Shown here: positions 12,869-26,486 of the stretch, piece after piece | How positions within the stretch are numbered: the first letter of the stretch is position 1 | How the letters are laid out: every line of letters begins with the position of its first letter | NCBI RefSeq assembly: GCF_014898815.1 | Contig: NW_026515502.1 | Location: forward strand, 1-64,000 | Origin: Panonychus citri | Taxonomy: Eukaryota; Arthropoda; Arachnida; Trombidiformes; Tetranychidae | Direction: 5' to 3' | DNA: 64,000 nt | The notes under the pieces: generated by a model | What the model saw: the letters and a program-made list of their open reading frames with translations, nothing else | Told to the model about the DNA's origin: nothing | The model's database searches: none | Made by a program: the position numbers and the translations under genes

Positions 12869-15800
12869 GTAAATAAATCACAGAATAATCAATAGTAAAG
12901 GGAAACTATTTTTCTCACCCTTGACCATTGGTCATTTCTCTCTCTCTCTCTCACTAATATTTACAGGTGAAAAGCCTCATGTGTGTGATGTCTGCGGTAA
13001 AGGTTTCAGTACTTCGTCCTCTCTCAACACCCATAGACGAATCCATTCAGGTGAGAAACCTCATCAATGTCCAATTTGTGGTAAACGTTTTACCGCAAGT
13101 TCAAACCTTTATTATCATCGGATGACCCATAGTAAGGTAAGATTATCATTCACTTGACCATTTGGAAGAGAAATTTTTTCTTCCGTTATTCACAATTCTA
13201 ATCTTTACTCTGTCAATCTCACTGAATCAACGAACAGGATAAACCTCATAAATGTTCAATGTGCGGTAAATCATTTCCCACTCCCGGTGATCTCAAAGCT
13301 CACGCTTATATTCACAATGGACATTGGCCATTTAAATGTTCAATTTGTAATCGAGGATTCAGTAAACAGACCAACCTTAAGAATCACCTTTTCCTCCATA
13401 CAGGTAAGTGTCCATTACGAAATTTTTATAATATTTTACTTCAATTTACCTGATAAACTTGAATGAATTCTTGAGATAAAAAGTTCCAAGCTAATGATTA
13501 ATATGAATCAGTTGATTATGATTAAATCATCATCTTCCTACGAGTGTTGTTTAAGACTAAAGATTAAGATGATGGTGTTAGATTAAAATTGATTCTGATT
13601 GAGTTATGATTATGATGTTCATTTAATTCTTTGAAAAAAAAAGAACAAAATTTCGCTGTGAATTAAAAGATTAGATTTTAATCCAAGATAAAAACAACAA
13701 CAACAATTAACAACAGTGTGAACAATAATAGATTAAGATAATCTGTCAATCGTTTACTATATAAGGTAATCATCAACTGATGATGATATCAAACTGGTTC
13801 ATCACTTGTTGCTCAATATTATCATCATGTTAATCATCATCCTCATCTCTCAATTCTCTCTCTCTCTCTCTCTCTCTCTCTGAAACTTTCTCTCCTTTCA
13901 TCTTCATATCTCATCTACCTCCCTCTCTCCCCACCTCCACCCTCTGAGCTCCTTTCATCAGATCCCCATAAGAATGTTGAAAAATTATGTCACATGCTGT
14001 GCAATAAGAAAAAGCCATCATCATAATCTTAATCTCCATCCTCATCTTCATCATCATCCACCTTCCCGAAAATTGTTACCTCTCTCTCTCTCTAGACTAT
14101 CAAAAATGATTATCAAAGTTTCACCACCAACCGCTGTGAACGATTACATTGAGAGAGAAAAAGATGAGTTAAAAGAAAGATAATCTAATGATGATAAAGA
14201 AGATAAAGAAAACAATGATTGGAAGATATAAAAAAAACTATCAGAATTTTTCCTCATCATTGATACAATTTTTTTCACCTAAAAAAAAGGTGTAACTTGA
14301 TGTTACTTTTTTTATGGTTACGTTTTTATTGTCAATTTTATTTGAATTGGTAAATAACAGCAACAGTTTATTATATTATCCATCATTAGTATCATCATCA
14401 TCATCATCATAATGATTAACAATGATGATGATGTTACAACTAACCACCCACAAGGTAGGAACAGGTAATCATAAAAAAAAACAAACATGAAAAACCAACA
14501 ACAATTAATGTGTAATAACAATAATGTTTACCTTGATTGTTCAATGGATCAAATTTCATAGAAAAAGTTTTAGAAAATCATTGATAGTCTTATGGAAGCT
14601 TGATTATCATCATCATCTTCTTCAGGATGATGATGATAATCATTATCATCTAATTTTCTTATGAAAAGGGTGTTTCAAGGTAAGATAAACGAGAGATGAT
14701 GAAGATAAGGTGGTTTCTTTTTCTTTCTATCATCAACTTATGATCTTTCTTGTGAATTACCTGTACACCTTTTATATTACATTACCATTGGCACCTTAAG
14801 GTAATGTTACTTTGGAGAGAGTGAGTGAGTGAGTGAGTAAGAGAGAGAGAGAGATGAAGATAATAGGAAGACGAGATTACAACAGGTAAATGATGAAGAT
14901 GGAGATTAAAACGCCTTTCAAGTTGTGTAGGCTGAAGATTGGAAATGATTTGATTTGATTTTAACATGAAAACTCAATTCTCTTGGTTAATTTTATGTTC
15001 GTTATCCTCAACAATTAAAACTGTATCATTGTTAATTCACCATATGTTACGTATGATTAGATGAAGGTTCATTTATTTGATATTTTTAATTGCAACAATT
15101 AAGTCTTTACAAACAAACAATTTATTTTTTTTCGCAAATAAATTGACTTTGAAAAACACAAAACAATAGGAGTTTAGATTTGATGATTTATCTGTTTTGA
15201 AGGTAACTATCAACAGACTCAGTTGGAGATTAGTATTACTACATGGGATTAAGAGGGATGAAAAGTTGAATGAGAGAGTGAGAGAGAGAGAGAGAGAGAA
15301 GGTCAACCACACCCTCATTAATAGTTAATGATTAGCCAACAATTAACTTGATTATCATTTGAAAACTTGACCAAAACTTTTTGAAAGAAAACAAAAATCG
15401 TTACAAATAGTAAATCAACTGGCCAGTAAATCATTACAATCAATTAATTGATGACAGTTAAAATTATTAAACATTGATTGAAATGATTTAAATTATCTGA
15501 TAATAACTAATTAACTTACTAATTACTTGTATTTTACAATTAATTTATATCTTATAATACATAAGAAATGCTTATAATCATCAATAATTTTTGTTTTTTT
15601 TTCTTCATTACCTGTGTTAATTATGTCTGATGATATGAGAGTGATCAAATCTAATAGTTGTCCTGATGATGTTAATTAAAGCAACAATTAACAAACACTC
15701 ACACACTCACACAGACATGAAATGGTTAACCTTGCCGTTAGCAATAACAATCAATATTAACACTCACAATCAAAGTGAATGCAAAAAAATAAAGTCTCTT

Positions 15801-18800
15801 TAGCCCCTAAAGGGTTACAATTTACACACTAAATTGTACCTGAAAATGACCTGAGGGCCAAATTTGATTAAAGGAAACTGTAACAAGGTGAAAAGGGTTA
15901 CCAATCATTTTTGATTAGAGATGAAAACAAAAAGTACCAACGATTTTTACCTGAGTTTCCATAGCGAAAGTTACAAAAAGTTGCCAAACTTTTTCATTAT
16001 TTTTCTTCATCTTCTTAAAACTTTAAATTGATTATCCAAAAAGTTAATGATTAAGATGAAGATAATGATGATGATGAAGATGATAACATTGTATTTAAGG
16101 GGCGATTTAAGCACGAAGTAGATGAGAAATGAGAAAAAACTTTTTCGGGTGCTAACATTTTGATCGTGATTTACTCGTGATGATATTATGATAAAAGTAT
16201 TAATCTAAACAATAGTATCTGATAATCACCATTGATTATCCCTATTTGATTGTTTCACCATTTTTAAATTACTATTATACTGTAACAATCAAGTAGCAGT
16301 AGCCACTCACTGTAATTGTTGTGATATTATGATAACAATTATTAACGATAATAATAATCAGTACATCGTAATGATAAGGTTCAAATGAGCAAGGAAACAA
16401 TTGTTAACCATGTAAACAATTAACTGTTACTTTTTTGTTGATTGTTGTTGTTTTTTTTTATATACTGGATTAACAATTATAATCATGTAAAGTATATTAA
16501 CAGGGTCAATATTACATGATAATCATCATTAAATAGTCAAGATTAACGTTTGATTAACTGTATTAACTGATTGTGTTGGTAAACTTTATGTGATCATGAT
16601 TAAAAATCGTGATAAATTTGATTTAGTTAACAATAAGGTTTAATTGTGATTCAAATTGTTCAACAGTAGCCAGTTGAAGTTGATCAAATTGTAGATTTGC
16701 TAGATTTAAATTGTTACCTTTCAAAAAAATTTTACACAATCAGTTAAATCTCAACAACGACTTAACAATCAATAAATTGTAATGAAAATCGGCTCATGAT
16801 TAAAATGAACATTTTCTTATAGGTAAACAATTAACAATTGATCAAACAATCAACTGATTTATAGGTTGATATGTTAATTGTTGCTAATGATTAACGGTTA
16901 ATGATTTATCTTGATTAACAGTATTTAAAATTAAAGTTGATTCATTTATTTCAACAACAACAATTTAATAATAATAAAGATACTCAATTAATAGTTTTAA
17001 ATTAACTAGTAAATTGATTTTCACTCATCATAATCAAAAATTAAATCACCACAATCAATTCATTTAGGATGATTACTTGATTATAATCATTGAAATGAAA
17101 AATAATTCATACCCACATACAGTTAGTTGATTTGCTGATTAACTAGTTGATTAAAAAAACATGTTATAATTAGTGATTAACAATTAGTTAGACATTTTAT
17201 CGGGTTCGGTTTGAATTAATCAACTATATGAATTGGGATTGGCAATTGGATTAAATTTGATTTAACTTGATCATCTTAACTTTTTTTTTCTTGTTGATTA
17301 TTATTAATAGTTAGTTGATTGTTTTTAGCTTCTTGAATTAACTGATAATCAAGGTGAGGCAGTTAACTAACTAACTACCTGATTTAGTTGATCATTTGTT
17401 TCAGTTGGAAACTTACACTGTTAATATAATTGTAATAATCAATTCTCATAATCATGTTTAGTAAATTGTTACGAATTAAATTGTTTGTTTAAGGAAAACG
17501 AGAGGAAAACAAATTTCACGATTTTTCGTGTTGATTAAGTTCTTGGATTTAATTTTTTTTTCTAATTCCAATTCCTTGATTGTTGATTTACTGATTAAGA
17601 TATAATTTAATTTCCAGATAATTTCCAAACATTCACAGTTAATTGTGTGTTTAAAATGGCAACAGTAGCAAACAATTAACAAATAGAATTGAATTTAACT
17701 TTTAATACAATTCATGATCTTTAATTTTCCAACTTTAATTAACTTACCAGGTTTTCTAAATTATCTATTAAGCGATTTAACAATTAACCATTAGTGATAT
17801 TAAATTGTTGCTAATTAATTTTTCATCTCTTTCCTATAGATGAATGATAATCAATTGACAATTAGTAATATATATAATATCATAGCAATTAAAATGAATA
17901 TCTAATCAAACGATTGAATTGTCATGATTTAAGGTGTGTAGTTGATTTGATCTCATTTAAATTGATTGTTAAATTGTGGAGGTTGATGTGAAAAAAAAGT
18001 TTTCACTAAATTGTTGTCAATTGTTAACCTTAATTGTTGTCTATTTGTTTGTTTGACTTTCTCAGTAACAATTGATACTGTTAATTAAGAAATGACCATA
18101 ATCGGATCAAGAGAGAGATAATTACATAATCATTTTCAAATTATTAATTCCAATTGAAGAAAAATAATAGGAATCAATTGATTGACGTGATTTCGAATCT
18201 CGATTTTTGTTTTCCAAAGTTCTAATACATGATGATGATGATGCATCGTCAGGGGTAATGATTAAATCTCGTGATAATGTTCATTTAATTTCATATTTTT
18301 CTTAAGATGATGATAGATGATATTTTATCTTCTAGATGATAAACGAGTAAAAATCGTTGGCACGCCCATGGTGTTTAAATTCAATTCGTTTTCATGAAAA
18401 TTTCAATCATCACCCGAAGGGAAAAAGTATTGATTTCCAATGAGAAAGAAGTTTTTTTTTTCATGTTCATTTCTCTTTCTTTTTCATTTGCAACATTTTT
18501 CATTCATAAGAAGATGAGAAAAGTTCATTTTGATTCAAGGTGATCATGTATGTTTACAGAATCACCATGAAAGTGACGAGAACAATTAGTTAATTACAGT
18601 TGATTAACTATTACAACTTTTATTTCGACCATTGAAAAGTTTTATTGTTTTCTTGTTCTTGCTCTCAAATCCCATTTAATTGTTACAACAGAAAATTATT
18701 TAATTTAATTTCCTATTGACTTTCAGTATTATCCTAACATCTAATTCAAATTGTTAACAACTTGTTAACAATTTAAGATTAACATCTCTCTCTAATACAT

Positions 18801-21800
18801 ATTATCCACCCTGCTGAGGGATTAGTTGTGTTGTGATTAGTTGATTAACATTTGTGATAATTTTTGTTGATTTATCAAAACTGTCAAATGATTTAAAGTT
18901 TCTAATAGAGACAATTTAGATTATCAAAGTGATTAAGATATTAGAAAATGCTGCATGTAAGTGATAATAAAAACAACTACATTCAAGTGATTAAGAAGAG
19001 ATTAAGATTATCTGAAACTGTGTTCAAATCAACACTTAAAAGCCAATTAGGATTAGTGAATTTTTCTTTTTTTTCTGTTGAAATGATTAACTAATTATTG
19101 ACAACCAGGATGATGTTGATGTTGTTGATCAACGATGATCATCATACCCTTAGAGGACCCAAAGTAAATCAAAAGATTGTGATTGAAATTAAGGCCTCAA
19201 TTAATGCTCACAGTTAGTGGTTAGTTAAATTTTTCTCGTTTCATAATTAAATTAACGGTATTAAACTAATTGGTTAATTAGCTCAGGCTCTTTTCCTCTC
19301 CCTCTCTCTCTCTCTCATGAACACGTTACAATTAACTTTAAACCAGTTAATTAACTACAAGAAGATTGTAACATTAGCCTCTCAAATAGATTCCAATAAT
19401 CAATAACCATGATAATCACATTAGTTAATCTTTAAATGATTACAATTTATGTATATAAATTAACCTTCAACTGATCATCTTACCTAATCAAAAGAAACGG
19501 TTAATTATTGATTATGTTGGGAGAGAAAAATAATAAAATAATCAATTGATTTCTCATGTAAATTAGTTAATCTTTTTTTTCTGATTATTATAATATGATA
19601 TTAATAAATCCATGAATCTAAATCATGATAATCAACATTTTCCTTCAATAGATAGAAAAACATTTAAAGCTTAATCATGATTGTTGAGAATGTTAATTAA
19701 TCCAGTTAAACATTAAATTAGATCAAATCATGACTCTATTGTCTGGAAATGAGAAAACTTGATCAAACTAATTAACGGTTAATTCAGTAAAAAACAACAA
19801 TAAGTATTAAAACGTGCTCAATCCTTTGTTAATAAACATAATTGATTAAAATAAATTACAATCAATTAACCTAATTGTTGGTAAAATAATAAAATCAATC
19901 AATTTTTATTCAACTCAAGTAAAGTCTCAAAATTAAGATTAAGATTAAAAAACAAGATTGAGATTAACGGTGAAAATTTTATCGATACTTTGAAAAACCT
20001 CGATCCTTATAATGAGTAGTTAATTTAATTATCATATGATTAATTGAATTTATAACAATTAAAGTTGAATAATCACAAGGACACACCCAAAATAATAGGT
20101 AATCACAATCAACAACTGAAAGTGGTCAAGGTATTATCACAATGGAAGGTCAATAGAAACGAAACAAATTTACAAGTTCGAGAAAAGGAAAAGTTCTAAC
20201 TATGATCTGAATGAGAAATTGAAATTATAGAATAAAAAATTGATAAGAATAATAAAGTTCCAATATATATAGAAAAAGAAAATTGTATTTACTATTTTTC
20301 TCCAGGTAAGATAATTGATTCTTCCTTTAGATTAAATCTGTAACTGACCATTTGATTGTTATTATTATGATGATGATGATGATGATGAAAAAAAAAGATG
20401 ATTAGGAAAAGCGTGTAACATGTTGATTGTTAACATAATGAAGATGATGATTTACCTGAATCAATTCAGGTAACAAGTGAATAAGAAGGAAAAAATTATC
20501 TTCTAAAGGTAACAATTTATTTCTGCCTTTCACCCTGTGGATAAATAACAACAATCCATCATATGGATGGATTGATAATAGATACAAAGTTAATCTTAAT
20601 GTTTATCTTCAATTGTTGTTACCTTGAAAATGACCTCAGATAGATGATGATGATGATAATACACTTGCTTTTACCTCCTCCGGTGATCATCATCATCATC
20701 ATCATCTGAATGATGCTACTTATATGTTAACAGTTTCAGCTTGTTTTCCGCTTGGATAATCATTGGATTTGCTTCATCCTCTTAATCATTATCGGTTTCA
20801 GAATCTTGATCAGTTTTTTATTATTATTGTTCATCGTCTTCCTTATTGATAATATTTATCATCCGATGCCGATAGTGATGAGATGTTTTCATTTTTTTAC
20901 CCTGTAGCAATCATGATACATAAGGGATTAAAAATTGATTAGATTAACATTTGGATTAACATCAATTTTTGATTATCCTTTGTTTTTCTTATTGTTTTCA
21001 TTTTTGTTGATATATATTCTTGTTTTCTTGTCTCTAATCAATTGATTGTTTGATAATTTGATTACTCTACACTAACAATAGTCCATTATATATTTATTAG
21101 TATTATCATGATAATATTGATTGTTACCTTTAAGTTTTAAATTGTTGATTCAATTGATTGAGATAAGTTGACATTCATGATTGAAATGTAACAAAAATTA
21201 AATTGTTTCCCCTCCTTTAACATCAATTATAACAATTTAACCTATAACTGAATCAAGATTCTAACAATTTATGCTATTAAATGGTGATTAAAAAGCTAAT
21301 AGTGAGCAATTAATTTCCAATCATTATTAATATTGATAATTAATATTCAATTCTGAGCATTTCTTTTTAATAACATGGTTACATTACCGAGCTACTGATT
21401 AAGTGTAACATTAATTGTAAAAGTGATTCAGATTATGATGATTAATAATTGTTGATTGTTAACTAAATACTAGTTAATTGTTAATCATAATAATTTAAAC
21501 AGTGTCTAGATTTAGATGGTTAATTTCAATGGTAAAAAAATGGGCAAAGTTTTCAATTTCTAGGTTAGGCTAATCATTTTGATTATCGAACCATTTTTTT
21601 TTTTGATTAATATTATCATCATTTAACTAATCATAATTACCTGTGTATGTGTAACAATCCCAGTAGTTAATTATTATTACTACATGATGATGATGATGAT
21701 GATAATAATCAGTCTGATATATGATTTATTCAAATTAACTAATTGCTTTAGCTTTTGATACCTTGATCTTTATTATCACTACGCCCCAACTCAATCAATT

Positions 21801-24288
21801 GGAAATATTAAAAAATAAATCAAAAAAGTTTCCATGTAAATCAATCAATTTACCCTGAAGCAATTAAGCAATTTTATTGATTGACTATTGATTGTGTATC
21901 ATCTTAATCATCTCCATCATCATTTCCAATGATTACTGAATTGAATATTATCATTAACAATATATATAGATGACTTTGATTACTGATTTTTATCATGATT
22001 AAAACTTTTTCTTGATTAGTTGATCAGTTTGTATACAAGGATTACCTTCAATTTGAAATGATAGATGATTAAGATAATTAGTGATTAAGATTAGGATAAT
22101 TATGATGATGATAATCAAAAAAATGAGATAATAATAATTTGAATAGAGATCAATTGAAATCATCAACAATTAAAAGCTTTTCATGAAACACAATTAGCAC
22201 ACAATTAAACTGTGTCCTTGCCAATGATAAAATACAATTAAATGAGTAAATGAATTGAAAAATTAATGATTAAGCTTAATTTTGATTTGCCATCTCTACC
22301 CAACAATTAACTTTAATCATGGATTTGTAATCCATCATAAAAATAAACCTCCAATAGCGTTGATAGTAGTTTATTATCAATGTAATGTTTAACTATTTTC
22401 TGTTGATTGTTAATTGTGATTAATAAATTTGATTCAATTTGAAAATATCACCCAAACATTGAACAATTATTTTCATATTTAAATCATCACGAAAATAATC
22501 AATTCAATTTGAAGAGAAGTGAAAAAAAAAATTAAAGTTTATTAATTTTCTTCCAAAAATCAAATCAACAAATTAATCAAATGATTGGGACAATTAATTG
22601 AACCCTGGAAATCAAATCAATTTTGACTAATCAAAGATTAACTGATTATTATTAATAAAAATTAACTGATTAATATTGTAATTTTAATTAGGTAAATAAT
22701 CAAGTATTTGAGGCCTTGTTGATTGAGTTAAATTATTGGTTAGTTTAAAAGTGATTATGATGATTAACTTTTGATTGTTATTTAAGAGGCAACAATCAAC
22801 TAATCTGGTTAATGGTTAAATTCAATTAGAGTTGATCACGATTGTTTATCACCCTTTTTACTGTATATGATTTAAATCGTGGTCAAAGTGAGAGGTAAGA
22901 TGATTAAGTTGATCATCAAGAGGAATTAGTTAATTTCTTATTATATGTGATTATCATTTATGGAAACAGTAATTAGAAAAAGCTTCTCATTATTAAAGAT
23001 GATTTGATTGACCTTCAAGGATGAGGAAGATGAGGAAGATGAATATCATCTTGATGGATAAGTCACTAATTAGCTCCCCTTTATCATCTTCCTCAAGTTT
23101 ACCTGAGATTTGTTGATAATCACTTTTGATTTACTTCAATGATCAACTTAATTGTTTAATATTCACAACCAATCAGAATCAATTGTTATCTATATTTATC
23201 AGAATTTCATTCAACCTTTTTTCTTATAGGTTATCATGATTATCTTCATCATGATCAACTTGATGAACATCATGATAATCAATTGATTATGATAATGATC
23301 AACTAGTAAACTTGTTTAACCAGAAAACAAAATTTCATGATTCTCATTTCAACTTATCGGTTTCAATGAAAATATAATAATAATTAAATAATAAATTCTG
23401 TTGCAATTAAAATCATGGCTAATCATCATCATCATAATCATTATAAGCTAATAGTTAACAATTAAAAATGCTAATTAACACAATAAAACAAATTATGAGA
23501 ATCAAATTAAAAGTGAATTTGAATTAATTGATTTGATCATCAATATTAATCACCAAGCAACCCAATGATAATTAATAAGAGTAAACAAAAATCATTAATC
23601 AAACAATTAAAAGTGGAAAAGTTGTAAACATTGTAACAAGAAAATTACAATAAGAATCATTCAAGTTAATCTAATCTCTTTCGGATTTTTTTGTAAAAAA
23701 GTTTTGTTTTTCTTAATCTAATCCGCTAATCCCTTTTGTCTTGTTAATCTCTTTACAGGTGATAAGCCTCACGTTTGCAAGGTTTGTGACAAAAGATTTG
23801 CTCTCGCGTGTAATTTACGTGCTCATCTTAAAACACATCAACAAAATGGCGGAAACAACAACACCAACACTGAGACAAACAACAGTAAAAGTCAATCAAC
23901 CACCTCATCATCATTTTCATCCTTATCTTCAGCCTCATCTAGTTCATCATCACCTTTATCTTCATCCATATCTACAACAACAGCGACATCAACAACAGGC
24001 TCTTCCTCATCATTAACATCATCAACTTCATCCTCATCATCATCAACAACGACTACAACAACATCCTCACCATCACCTTTAATTGGACTTAATAATAACA
24101 CTAATCTTAATCTTAATCATAATCCATTGTTATCCGGTGTAGGCCTTAATTGTAACAATTTAACACCAACAGATGATAAATTAAACTTCAATGGTGATGC
24201 TAATTTACAGCAATTTTTTTTAATGGCTGCATCAATTTTGGCAATTAAATATCGTCAACAGCAAGATAATAACTCACAATCAATTTAA
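11926..24288 (+). CDS. Six-finger C2H2 zinc-finger transcription factor (4 coding exons)
   Basis: Predicted exons are 11,926-12,868, 12,967-13,136, 13,238-13,403 and 23,759-24,288. They join in frame (phases 1, 0, 1) to 602 aa, and every junction is GT-AG. The ATG at 11,926 is the first possible start because an in-frame TAA lies at 11,917. Six C2H2 fingers start at about residues 293, 321, 349, 377, 405 and 433, evenly spaced by 28 residues. Linkers 1-2 and 2-3 are canonical (TGEKP, SGEKP); the others are variants (HSKDKP, HNGHWP, HTGDKP). Three introns fall in linkers. Residues 45-49 read PLDLS, the consensus of CtBP co-repressor docking motifs. The rest of the N-terminus and the C-terminal tail are Ser/Asn/Thr-rich and probably disordered. 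A nuclear DNA-binding repressor is inferred from these features. I do not recognise the exact orthologue, so no symbol is given. Confidence 0.9.
12967..13136 (+). CDS. Zinc-finger gene, exon 2
   Basis: Preceded by a CT-rich tract and TTACAG. It completes the Gly codon of the first linker and encodes fingers 2 (CDVC) and 3 (CPIC). It ends with HSK at the donor GTAAGA, phase 0. Confidence 0.9.
13238..13403 (+). CDS. Zinc-finger gene, exon 3
   Basis: It starts after AACAG with DKPHKC and encodes fingers 4 (CSMC) and 5 (CSIC). It ends at CATACAG followed by GTAAGT, phase 1. Without splicing the frame runs only a few codons into the intron before a stop. Confidence 0.9.
13404..23758 (+). other. 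10.4 kb third intron of the zinc-finger gene
   Basis: Bounded by GTAAGT and CTTTACAG. The interior is AT-rich with CT (13,855-13,881), GAGT (about 14,818-14,838), GA (15,279-15,299) and GAT (20,371-20,389) microsatellites and dense TTAATTGTT-type words. No nested gene is recognised; short frames in it are low-complexity. One possible alternative terminal exon lies at 13,962-14,026. The two other introns of the gene are about 100 bp, so this one is exceptional and may carry regulatory elements. Confidence 0.75.
13962..14026 (+). CDS. Possible alternative terminal exon of the zinc-finger gene
   Basis: A long CT-rich tract and TTTCATCAG precede this segment. Joining it to the phase-1 donor at 13,403 keeps the frame and adds about 22 residues (DPHKNVEKLC... 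ending KKKPSSS) before a TAA at 14,024-14,026. The product would keep five fingers and lose finger 6 and the Ser-rich tail. The CT tract is itself a microsatellite, so the acceptor may be fortuitous. There is no direct evidence of use. Confidence 0.25.
23759..24288 (+). CDS. Zinc-finger gene, last coding exon
   Basis: It encodes finger 6 (CKVC ... NLRAHLKTH), then a tail of about 150 residues rich in Ser, Thr and Asn that ends in a less biased segment containing FFLMAASILAIKYRQQ. The stop is TAA at 24,286-24,288. The hydrophobic, conserved-looking C-terminal end could be a short helix or interaction motif; that is a guess. Confidence 0.88.
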
Positions 24289-24560
24289 CCATCATAATAA
24301 CAATTAAACTAATCACATTTTTCAACAATCATCTCATTAATTAACTCATCATAATTAACTGATCACTTTTTTTTTACAAAATCTCATCAACTTTTATGTT
24401 TTTTTTTTTGCTGTCACTTCATCACTTTTATGTATCGACTCAACAATTAACTAATTGCTCTAATAATAATAATGATAAAATACTCAATTTAATCATATTC
24501 AATTTAATCACAATTTGTGCAATATAATTATTACAATCAATTAAAACACAAATGATTTAC

Positions 24561-24566
24561 AATAAA
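24561..24566 (+). terminator. Candidate polyadenylation signal of the zinc-finger gene
   Basis: AATAAA about 270 bp after the stop codon of the zinc-finger gene. It is the first canonical hexamer found downstream by eye. In DNA this AT-rich the hexamer also occurs by chance. Confidence 0.4.
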
Positions 24567-26486
24567 AGACAATTAAATCAATCAATTTCATTGTGACTTT
24601 TTTTTAATCAATCGTAACAATTTAATTTCATTGTTATTGTTGTTGTTGTTGATCGTGAACAATTAAATTTGATTCAGTTTGTCAAGTAATTTGAATTGGT
24701 TGTTTTCTTGACCTTTTTTTTATTTTGAGTTACAATTAAATTGTTTGCTCAAGTTGTAATTTAATTACATATTAGATTGTGTTGTTAACAACAGTTAAGT
24801 ATGATAATTAACTGATTGTTGATGATGATTTGTTTCATTGTTTGTGTATTTATGTATGAACAACAATCAAGATTAACACTTTTAATTTAAATTGTCCCCT
24901 TGATTGTGATCATTATAATCAAGTTTATGATGTGATGATAATCTAATTGTTGAGAGTGAAGATAAATTTTGTTGTCTTTTTAACCTTAATTATAAATTGT
25001 TCACAGTTAAATTGAATACTAATAATAATTAAGTTTAAATTGTAACAATTTAGTTACATCCTTGGGTCTCATTTTTTTGATAGTAAAAAAAAATCTACAA
25101 CAATCAACTAATTGTTGCGATACACGTTGATTAGTATTATGATTAATACGACAAGTTTACCTGTTAATTAATAGTTAATCAAGTGATCAAAAGAGTGATT
25201 AATTAATTTGAACTGGATAACCATGAGATCACAATTGTTAATTGAATAATCAATTGTGTATGTTGATGAAAGATTTAATCAATTTAATACCTTGAGACGA
25301 GTTAATTGTTGATTAAATCAGGTTAATCAACTGAAAGGTTTGGGTAAACATTGGGTTATCCTTTTAACTTGAAAACATCAATTGCTTAAAGTTAATCAAG
25401 TTAATTAACTTTGACAAGTTTATCATTTCATCTAAGATAAAATTAGATTTGATTCAGTTTCAAACAATTAAATTAATATTTGAATCTTTTTCATTTTCAA
25501 ATTAAATTAATATGATCAAGTTAATCAACAACTTCCCTTAGTATTTTAAACAATTGAAATGGACACAAAAAAAAAGGTTATTACATTGACAATCAAAGTT
25601 AATCATCTCAGGTAAAGTTAATTATACAATAATGATAATCACAATTAGATGATGATGATACCCTGTATGTAGACACACTCGACTACCTGTTGTTATAGGG
25701 TCACTTAATGATGATAATGATGATATTAAATCAACAATTTACAAAGGGATTTATATTATTATTACCCTTGGGTAAGGATAATTATCATTTAATGTGCTTC
25801 ATCATTTTGTTTGAGCTGCAATTTAATCAGAATTAAATTAAAAACTTTAAGTTTCATTAGATGATGATGATAATGATGACCAGTAGTAGGAAGAGGAGGA
25901 GGTCGGCACGGGTCAGTTTGGGTCAGTTTCGACCCTAAATCATTATAAGTAGACAATCTTGATGCTTTATCGATGGATAATTAACATTTTCCTCTAAAGA
26001 AACAATTAGTTGCAAATCAAAGTGAAGATAAATATGCAATTGCTACAGAAAGATGGCGAAGATGATGAAGATGATGATGATGATGATAAGAGATGATGTA
26101 GATTAGGATGATACGGGATGAGATGAATTTGAATTAGTAAGACCGCCATTGAAGATGATGATGAAATTGTTTCTTTTTCTTGATTTTGGTTTGATAAAAA
26201 ATTTTCGTGCGAAAATAATTTTCAATTGAACAATTTAATAATAAGAATAATTTAGATTGTTAATCAACAATTTAGAGGTTTAATAATATCGATACATTTA
26301 TTTATCTTCAAGTTAATTTCCAGCTCATTGGGATTGTGTCAATTTGCGATCAGGTTTTCACTCTTTACTCTTGATTAACAGCAATTAAATTAATTTAGTT
26401 TTTATACATTCAACCAAATCAATTGATCTTTTCATCGTCATCAAATCATTGTGATCGAGTTTAATTCAACTGAAATCAACAACAAT
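24567..26486. other. AT-rich spacer, no gene
   Basis: Nothing coding was seen. The stretch has GAT-type runs at about 25,860-25,875 and 26,055-26,085 and a small GC-richer patch near 25,900-25,935 with two tandem copies of GGGTCAGTTT followed by CGACCC. The 16-mer at 26,141-26,156 matches the reverse complement of 7,454-7,469, which suggests the inverted-repeat homology continues inward in a decayed form. Confidence 0.4.

Noticed and set aside
23892..24101. Asp/Val/Glu-rich minus-strand frame
   Set aside because: It is the antisense shadow of the Ser/Thr-rich tail in the last exon of the zinc-finger gene.
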